Source of the DNA: an uncultured Bacteroidales bacterium
Lineage (GTDB): Bacteria; Bacteroidota; Bacteroidia; Bacteroidales; UBA932
DNA: 6,854 nucleotides
Direction: 5' to 3'
Assembly (NCBI GenBank): GCA_946406095.1
Contig: CAMJJO010000092.1
Location: 1-6,854, forward strand
How positions within the stretch are numbered: position 1 is the first letter of the stretch; each line of letters starts with the position of its first letter. The notes beneath the pieces were generated by a model. That model did not search any database. It was not told the origin of the DNA and saw nothing but the letters and a program-made list of their open reading frames with translations. This document shows, piece by piece, positions 1-4,304 of the stretch. A program made the translations under genes and the position numbers.

Positions 1-746
1 TTTTCATAGAAACTTCCACCGCCCTTTGTTCCACCGCCCTGGCGGAGAACGGCAGAATCATATCCACCCGCAAGAGTTCAGAGCCCAGAGCCCACGCATC
101 GCTGACCGCGGTGTTCGTGAAGGAGATGCTGGACGAATCCGGATGGAAAGTCTCAGACCTGGATGCAGTCTGTGTGAGCAAGGGCCCCGGGTCCTACACC
201 GGCCTGCGCGTGGGAGTTTCCACCGCCAAAGGTCTTTGCTTCGGTGGAGGCGTGCCGCTGATTGCGGTAGATACCCTCGAGATCCTGGCCCATCAGGCCA
301 TCGAGGCCGGCCTTCCGGATGGCTGCAAGGCCATCCTTCCCATGGTGGATGCCCGCCGCATGGAGGTCTATACGGCAGTCTTCTCCCCCACCGGAGAGCG
401 CCTCGGCGACATCGCCCCGGTTGTGCTGGATGCTGATAGTTTTTCCGAACTCTTCGCTTCCGGCCCCGTCGCCGTCATCGGCGATGCTGCCGAAAAATTC
501 GCAGTGCTTCGTGGCACGTCAGAGCCATCCGCGACGGGCAAAGGGCCCGTCTGTGTCCCACAAGGGGAGCCCAGTACGGGCATTGCCCGTCCGCATAAGA
601 GCTTCCGCCAGACCTGCCCCGAAGCATCCGCAATGCTGGTGCCGGCGATGGCCAAGTTCGCAAAAAAAGAGTTCGAAGACGTAGCGTACTTCGAACCCTT
701 CTATCTTAAGCAGTTTATCGCAACTACTCCGAAGAAACTTTTTTAG
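1..746 (+). CDS. tsaB: TsaB, tRNA N6-threonylcarbamoyladenosine (t6A) biosynthesis subunit, 5'-partial
   Basis: TsaB is the non-catalytic ASKHA-fold partner of TsaD in the cytoplasmic complex that transfers threonylcarbamoyl to A37 of ANN-decoding tRNAs. The frame is open from base 3 and begins FIETSTALCSTALAENG, matching strand 1 of the fold, so only a few N-terminal residues are missing. A GTG at 111 is internal, not the start. Numbering from the first visible Phe, the family motif SKGPGSYTGLRVG is at 59-71, and the C-terminus carries FEDVAYFEPFYLK followed by ATTPKKLF, typical of Bacteroidota TsaB. The visible part is 247 residues, roughly 20 more than I expect. The excess is a Gly/Pro-rich stretch at residues 170-199, described separately. 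The gene is convergent with the barrel-protein gene, with 2 bp between stop codons. Identification is firm; whether the insertion is tolerated is inference. Confidence 0.93.
   Translation, partial: FIETSTALCSTALAENGRIISTRKSSEPRAHASLTAVFVKEMLDESGWKVSDLDAVCVSKGPGSYTGLRVGVSTAKGLCFGGGVPLIAVDTLEILAHQAIEAGLPDGCKAILPMVDARRMEVYTAVFSPTGERLGDIAPVVLDADSFSELFASGPVAVIGDAAEKFAVLRGTSEPSATGKGPVCVPQGEPSTGIARPHKSFRQTCPEASAMLVPAMAKFAKKEFEDVAYFEPFYLKQFIATTPKKLF
510..599. repeat. Palindrome-rich in-frame insertion within tsaB
   Basis: This GC-rich stretch encodes about 30 Gly/Pro-rich residues that do not resemble TsaB; from memory, the family has only a short linker here. It contains two perfect inverted repeats: GACGGGC (533-539) with GCCCGTC (545-551), loop AAAGG; and ACGGGC (576-581) with GCCCGT (585-590), loop ATT. 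The two units share the same arms, so 533-539 can also pair with 585-591. The heptamer CATCCGC occurs at 526-532 and 625-631, exactly 99 bp apart, which may mark a boundary or be chance. Recognisable family sequence resumes around PEASAML. Exact edges are uncertain. In-frame palindromic elements inside genes are known from Rickettsia; kinship with those is not claimed. Confidence 0.5.
661..698 (-). terminator. Intrinsic terminator of the greA operon, inside tsaB coding sequence
   Basis: Read on the minus strand, GGGTTCGAAG (698-689) pairs with CTTCGAACTC (678-669) over 10 bp with one G-U wobble. The 10-nt loop can extend the stem by ACG/CGT around a CTA triloop after a one-base bulge. A run of seven T residues (668-662) follows directly. 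This is a textbook Rho-independent terminator starting about 50 nt past the barrel-protein stop codon. On the plus strand the same bases encode KKEFEDVAYFEP of TsaB, so the symmetry comes partly from two Phe-Glu codon pairs. On the plus strand the hairpin lacks a good T tract, so it should act only on minus-strand transcripts. Confidence 0.75.
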
Positions 747-748
747 GA

Positions 749-1429
749 CTACAGGTAGAACCTGAGGCTTGCCGTGGCGGAATTGAGGCTGCAGTTAAGC
801 ACGCCATCTTTAATAGTGGTCTTTGTGTCGGTGGAAAAGGACGAAACATCCCGAGTCATGGAGACCTCCGTATATGATACATTTCCAAGGGCTACTCCAA
901 GAGCTGTATTCTCTCCAAGCCTGAATTCAAAAGCAAGGAAATATGCCGACAAAACCCATCCTTTATATGGCTGCTTCGCGGTATCCGTTTTGAATGCGTC
1001 CAGAGAAATTATGGCATCCGAATCGTAATAATTACCCCATTCAAATGCACCTGCGATTTCAGGGGTATAATAAACCCCGTCACAAATCCTGAAATAGCGC
1101 GAGATACTGGGAGAAACTTGAAACCCCAAAGAATTCATATAGTCCCCATAGCTATCAGGTGCCGAAGAAAATGGGACTCCTAAACCCAGGGAAACCCGGA
1201 GATAATCCGACGTAAAATAACCTACCTCAAATTGGCCTGCAAGAACAGTATTGGAAATTTGTGACGTGCTGTTTGATAAAGATCTGCTCGAACCAGAGGT
1301 GGATATCGTTTGATAATTCTTTCCGCCCGAACCCAAAATTGCGAAACCTATGTATTTATCGTCTTCTTTCTGTGCGAAAGCGGATAAACCGATGGCCAGC
1401 GCCATCAAAGCTAAAACATACCTTTTCAT
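749..1429 (-). CDS. Predicted outer-membrane beta-barrel protein
   Basis: This 226-residue protein starts with a clear Sec signal peptide (MKRYVLALMALAIGLSAFA, predicted cut A19|Q20). The mature part alternates hydrophobic and polar residues in amphipathic strands: QFEVGYFTSDYLRVSLGLG at about 66-84, FQVSPSISRYFR at 103-114, VLSAYFLAFEFRLGENTALGVALG at 159-182, and a last strand ending SLRFYL. This fits a small barrel of the OMP_b-brl/porin-like type with Ser/Thr-rich loops (41-60, 190-206). I cannot name a substrate or family member. The ATG at 1429 overlaps the upstream lipoprotein TGA as ATGA, implying translational coupling, and the signal peptide fixes the start; longer upstream frames only read antisense to the lipoprotein. 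Two sampled lines are about 40% GC against about 57% in glgP, hinting at different ancestry or relaxed constraint. Confidence 0.8.
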   Translation of the reverse strand: MKRYVLALMALAIGLSAFAQKEDDKYIGFAILGSGGKNYQTISTSGSSRSLSNSTSQISNTVLAGQFEVGYFTSDYLRVSLGLGVPFSSAPDSYGDYMNSLGFQVSPSISRYFRICDGVYYTPEIAGAFEWGNYYDSDAIISLDAFKTDTAKQPYKGWVLSAYFLAFEFRLGENTALGVALGNVSYTEVSMTRDVSSFSTDTKTTIKDGVLNCSLNSATASLRFYL

Positions 1430-2529
1430 AACGCTTTTTCTATTTTTGCACGCAGCTGCTTTTCGCCCTGGATGAAGTCCATGCCGGAATCGGTGAGGAG
1501 GATCATGGCGGGGACGCTGGCAACGTTGAAGGTGTAGAGAGAGCGGCTGGCGGTGCCGAGGCCATCGTTGACATTGATCCAAGGAAGTTCCTGTGCCTTC
1601 ACGACCTGAGCCCAGGCAGCCTTGTCGGGATCCACACTGATCGCATAGATCTCTAGGCCGCGGGCCTGATACTTTTCATAAACAGGCTTAAGCACATCAA
1701 GATTGAATATCTTGTGCGTGGCTTCGCGGTCATCCCAGAAATAAACCAGGATTGCCTTGGCATCGAGGCTGTCGATCTCAGCAGGAGTGCCGTCGATCGA
1801 TGGCATCCTGAGATTTGGATAAGCACGCTCCTCAGCAGTCTTGATGCGGTTGGAAATCACCATAAGATTCTCGCGACGGGCGGCCTCAGCCTCGAGTGCT
1901 TTCACATATTTGGAGCCCGGATATACGGTCTTGAGAGAATCGCAGGCACTGCGGAAAACCAAGGCATCGCTCAAGCCCGAGAAGGTGGCGGTGCTGCCGC
2001 CGATATTCTCGTAGAGAACGGGTATCACGGCCAGCGACTTGCTGTTCACCATCACGAACTTGACAGCCTCGCGGTAGTGACGAACATACTCTTTTGCAAT
2101 ATCCGAGTTCGGAGCTCCGGCCTCGGAAAGGGCAAGCAGATTGCCGACATACGCACGGAAAGCATCATCGCCTTCTTTCAGGAGAGCGCTTCCGTCGGAA
2201 CCGGAGACACTGTAATTACCAAGGGTATCGGCCTCGACCACAGCCTTTTCGCCGCTTTCGAGAAGGAGCGAAACAAGACGGGTGTCGCCTTTGTAGACAT
2301 AAATGAATTCCGGGTTACCTTCCTCGACCTTCACTTTATAGCTGAAACGACCGGCAGCATCGGTCTTCACGGTGTCGAGAACCACGGGAGTGGTGCCGTT
2401 CAATTGCCTGACGGTGAGGGATGCGGAAGGAGCATCCGCCACGGTGCAATCAACGGTAGCCTTGCCACCTTGGCAGGCCGCGGCCGACAAAACGACCGCC
2501 GCCAGGACAAGTATCCTAGAGCTTTTCAT
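1426..2529 (-). CDS. Lipoprotein with DUF4369-like domain and a thioredoxin fold lacking CxxC
   Basis: This 367-residue protein opens with a lipoprotein signal (MKSSRILVLAAVVLSAAAC) whose lipidated Cys would be C19. Residues about 24-120 resemble the beta-rich DUF4369 domain that precedes thioredoxin folds in Bacteroidota, including TDAAGRFSYKV and LLLESGEKAVVEAD. A helical linker follows (about 120-235). Residues 236-367 fit the TlpA/AhpC-TSA fold: strand AILVYFW (259-265), ISVDPD (297-302), and VASVP with the cis-Pro at 340. Where redox-active relatives have WxxxCxxC, this one has WDDREATHK (265-273), with no cysteine. The only other cysteines are C28 and C196, so classical disulfide chemistry is unlikely and a binding or structural periplasmic role is more plausible. 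The start overlaps the HIT gene by 14 bp, and the end overlaps the barrel gene by 4 bp. Fold assignment is good; function is unknown. Confidence 0.85.
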   Translation of the reverse strand: MKSSRILVLAAVVLSAAACQGGKATVDCTVADAPSASLTVRQLNGTTPVVLDTVKTDAAGRFSYKVKVEEGNPEFIYVYKGDTRLVSLLLESGEKAVVEADTLGNYSVSGSDGSALLKEGDDAFRAYVGNLLALSEAGAPNSDIAKEYVRHYREAVKFVMVNSKSLAVIPVLYENIGGSTATFSGLSDALVFRSACDSLKTVYPGSKYVKALEAEAARRENLMVISNRIKTAEERAYPNLRMPSIDGTPAEIDSLDAKAILVYFWDDREATHKIFNLDVLKPVYEKYQARGLEIYAISVDPDKAAWAQVVKAQELPWINVNDGLGTASRSLYTFNVASVPAMILLTDSGMDFIQGEKQLRAKIEKAL

Positions 2530-2920
2530 ATTCTGCGAGTATTGATTTTGCTATCTCTGCCATACGCTCGGGGCTCACCACCGGACGCTTCTTGCGGAAA
2601 TCGAGGTCTCCCTCGGTCTGAAGCGGCACAAGATGGATGTGCGTGTGGGGGACTTCCATCCCGAGCACGGCGACTCCCACCCTCTTGCAGGGGACAGCCG
2701 CCTTGAGCGCTACGGCCACCTTGCGGGCAAAGGCCCAAAGGCCATCGTATACCGCAGGGTCCAGATTGAAGATATAATCATCCTCAACTTTCTTGGGGAT
2801 TACCAGAGTGTGCCCTTCGGCAAGGGGGCTGATATCCAGAAAAGCGTAGAAGTCTTCGCTTTCCGCTACCTTATATGAGGGAATCTCCCCTTTTGCTATG
2901 CGGGTGAAAATAGTTGCCAT
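2516..2920 (-). CDS. HIT-family nucleotide hydrolase/transferase
   Basis: This 134-residue cytoplasmic protein is a complete histidine-triad protein of the Hint branch, judged by size and by the N-terminal TIFTRIAKGEIPSYKV. The signature PHTHIHLVPL holds H92, H94 and H96; by analogy with Hint proteins, H94 is the nucleophile that forms the nucleotidyl-histidine intermediate. Upstream, FYAFLDISPLAEGHTLVIPKK (24-44) forms the nucleotide-binding strand and helix region. Hint enzymes cleave purine nucleoside phosphoramidates and related adenylates, but the physiological substrate in bacteria is usually unclear. The gene starts 1 nt after the greA stop codon, and its end overlaps the lipoprotein start by 14 bp, so it is the second gene of a tight operon. 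The greA-HIT pairing gives no obvious substrate hint. Confidence 0.93.
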   Translation of the reverse strand: MATIFTRIAKGEIPSYKVAESEDFYAFLDISPLAEGHTLVIPKKVEDDYIFNLDPAVYDGLWAFARKVAVALKAAVPCKRVGVAVLGMEVPHTHIHLVPLQTEGDLDFRKKRPVVSPERMAEIAKSILAEYEKL

Positions 2921-2921
2921 A

Positions 2922-3392
2922 CTACAGGGAAATATCCAGAATCTTGAACTTGATCACACCTGAAGGCACCTGAGCCTCTACCACCTCGCCCTTTCCATGG
3001 CCGAGGAGAGCCTTGGCTATGGGGGTGGTGGCGGCGAGACGGCCCTTGCTGAAATCGGCCTCGGTTTCACCCACGATTGTGAACTCCATGGTCATTCCGG
3101 CAGAAAGGTTCTGCACCTTCACCTTGTTGAGCATCTGCACCTTGTCCGTGCTGAGCTGGGATGCATCCACGACCTTGGCGTTCGCCACCTGGTTCTGGAG
3201 ATTTGCAATCTTCATCTCCAGCAGCCCCTGTGCTTCACGGGCGGATTCATATTCTGCGTTTTCCGAGAGATCTCCCTTCTCGCGGGCCTCGGCTATCGCC
3301 GCGGAGATTACCGGGCGCTGCGCCAATGCCTCTGCCAATTCCTTTTTCAGTTTGTCGAGCCCTTCCTGGCTCATATAATGTATTGCTGCCAT
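2922..3392 (-). CDS. greA: Transcription elongation factor GreA
   Basis: GreA enters the secondary channel of RNA polymerase and stimulates cleavage of the backtracked 3' RNA end, rescuing stalled complexes. The 156-residue length is usual. The N-terminal coiled coil (about 8-75) carries the tip motif AREKGDLSENAEYESAREAQ (36-55), with D41 and E44 at the positions that hold the catalytic Mg2+ in E. coli GreA. The C-terminal FKBP-like domain (about 80-156) ends with SKGRLAATTPIAKALLGHGKG and VPSGVIKFKILDISL. The start MAAIHYMSQEGLDKL matches the family; Met7 is a less likely alternative. It is the first gene of the operon greA-HIT-lipoprotein-barrel protein. No Shine-Dalgarno is visible; the stretch before the ATG is A/T-rich (TTTTATTAACCATT), common in Bacteroidota. 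The leader holds a hairpin and a promoter box, listed separately. Confidence 0.97.
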   Translation of the reverse strand: MAAIHYMSQEGLDKLKKELAEALAQRPVISAAIAEAREKGDLSENAEYESAREAQGLLEMKIANLQNQVANAKVVDASQLSTDKVQMLNKVKVQNLSAGMTMEFTIVGETEADFSKGRLAATTPIAKALLGHGKGEVVEAQVPSGVIKFKILDISL

Positions 3393-3399
3393 AATGGTT

Positions 3400-3432
3400 A
3401 ATAAAAGGAGTCCTGCCTTTGCAGCAGAACCC
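3400..3432 (-). terminator. Hairpin plus short U tract between ribF and greA
   Basis: On the minus strand, GGGTTCTGC (3432-3424) pairs with GCAGGACTC (3416-3408) over 9 bp, including two G-U wobbles, around the 7-nt loop TGCAAAG. CTTTTATT follows. It begins 9 nt after the ribF stop codon and fits a moderate intrinsic terminator for the glgP-ribF transcript. The U tract is short (four T), so read-through into greA is possible. If the greA promoter is the box at 3450-3457, the hairpin also lies in the greA 5' leader, where it could act as an attenuator. Confidence 0.6.
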
Positions 3433-3440
3433 TCGGTTGG

Positions 3441-4304
3441 TTATTTATGCAAAGATAACAATTTTTTACAATACTGTTCGTCGTCGCGGAGCTGCGCCTG
3501 CAGTTCTGCAAGGGATTCGAAGCTGTTTTCGTCCCTCACACGTTTCATGAAACTCACCTTGATGGTCTGCCCGTAGATGTCTTCGTCGAAGTCGAAGATA
3601 TGTGTTTCCAAGGTCGCACCCACGTTGGTCATTCCATAAAAGAGCCTGTTTCCGACTGTCACCTGCGAAAGATAAACACCCACGGCGGGGATCAACTTCA
3701 AAGGCTCGTCCAGCTCCAGATTGGCCGTAGGATAACCGATGGTCCGTCCAAGTTTCTTGCCATGAACCACCTCGCCGAAAAGGCTGTAATCGTAGCACAG
3801 ATACATCGAGGCGGTCTCCACATCTCCCGCCTTTAGGGCATTGCGGATCTTGGTCGAACTAACTGCAATCCCCACGGACGACACTTTCTCTGCACGGATT
3901 ACCTCCAGCCCCAGGCCGGAAGCAAGTTCGGCGGTCTGCACCGGAGTGAGGGAATCGTGCCCTATTCGGTTGTCGTATCCAAGAAGGATGGCGGTCCCAC
4001 CGTAGCGCTCCATCACCACCTCTCGCAGGTACTGCTCGGCGCCCATCTCGCTGAACTCCTTGGTAAAATCCACCTGCTCTACTCTGTCCACTCCAAGCCC
4101 TTTCAGCAGGGAAATCTTCTCGGAAGGGGTATTCAACAGGCGGAGTTCCATCGCATCGTTCTGCAGAACTATACGCGGATGAGGCCAGAACGTCAGCACG
4201 AGACTCTCTTCTCCGCGCTTTCGTGCCTCGGAAACGAGAGTCTCGATGACCAGACGGTGGCCGATATGCACGCCGTCGAAGAAACCGGTTGCTACTATAG
4301 CCAT
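3441..4304 (-). CDS. ribF: Bifunctional riboflavin kinase / FAD synthetase
   Basis: RibF phosphorylates riboflavin to FMN and then adenylylates FMN to FAD in the cytoplasm. The N-terminal nucleotidyltransferase domain has GFFDGVHIGH (7-16), with the HxGH ATP-binding motif at H13-H16, then FWPHPR (39-44), LLGYDNRIGH (107-116) and the family signature SSTKIRNAL (149-157). The C-terminal flavokinase domain has GEVVHGKKLGRTIGYPTANL (177-196) with the PTAN loop at 192-195, GVYLSQV (209-215) and ETHIFDFDEDIYG (233-245). At 287 residues it is slightly short for the family (typically about 310): the first strand starts at residue 3 with no N-terminal extension. Both domains look intact. The start overlaps the glgP end by 10 bp. 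GGTGA sits too close to the ATG to be a normal Shine-Dalgarno, so coupling to glgP translation is likely. Confidence 0.95.
   Translation of the reverse strand: MAIVATGFFDGVHIGHRLVIETLVSEARKRGEESLVLTFWPHPRIVLQNDAMELRLLNTPSEKISLLKGLGVDRVEQVDFTKEFSEMGAEQYLREVVMERYGGTAILLGYDNRIGHDSLTPVQTAELASGLGLEVIRAEKVSSVGIAVSSTKIRNALKAGDVETASMYLCYDYSLFGEVVHGKKLGRTIGYPTANLELDEPLKLIPAVGVYLSQVTVGNRLFYGMTNVGATLETHIFDFDEDIYGQTIKVSFMKRVRDENSFESLAELQAQLRDDEQYCKKLLSLHK
3450..3457 (-). promoter_or_regulatory. Candidate Bacteroidota -7 promoter box for greA operon
   Basis: The minus strand reads TATCTTTG here, a full match to the Bacteroidetes -7 consensus TAnnTTTG, in an AT-rich stretch formed by the last ribF codons (KLLSLHK). 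It would start transcription around 3443-3446 and give greA a leader of about 52 nt. The usual TTG-type -33 element is not found at about 19 nt spacing (that position reads GAA); a TTG lies only 11 nt upstream. The consensus fixes six bases, so a few matches are expected by chance in a window this size. The position between a terminator-like operon end and a new operon head is what supports it. Confidence 0.45.

Noticed and set aside
111..746. tsaB starting at the GTG at 111
   Set aside because: The frame continues upstream with the conserved N-terminal strand (FIETST) to the window edge, so this GTG is an internal valine.
753..766. Small inverted repeat CAGG/CCTG next to the tsaB and barrel-protein stop codons as a bidirectional terminator
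   Set aside because: Only 4 bp of stem with no T tract following on either strand; the hairpin at 661-698 is far stronger.
1406..1413. TAGCTTTG on the minus strand, matching the TAnnTTTG promoter consensus
   Set aside because: It lies inside the signal-peptide codons of the barrel-protein gene, downstream of its start and with no gene start suitably placed after it; best explained as chance.
1426..1582. N-terminal extension of the barrel protein to 1582
   Set aside because: The 51 extra residues are an antisense-like Arg/His-rich translation over the lipoprotein 3' end; the signal peptide at 1429 gives a clear start.
1714..2706. Long plus-strand open frame (330 codons) opposite the lipoprotein and HIT genes
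   Set aside because: It is antisense to two well-supported genes, has no recognisable domain, signal or start context, and is the kind of long open frame that GC-rich coding DNA produces on its complement.
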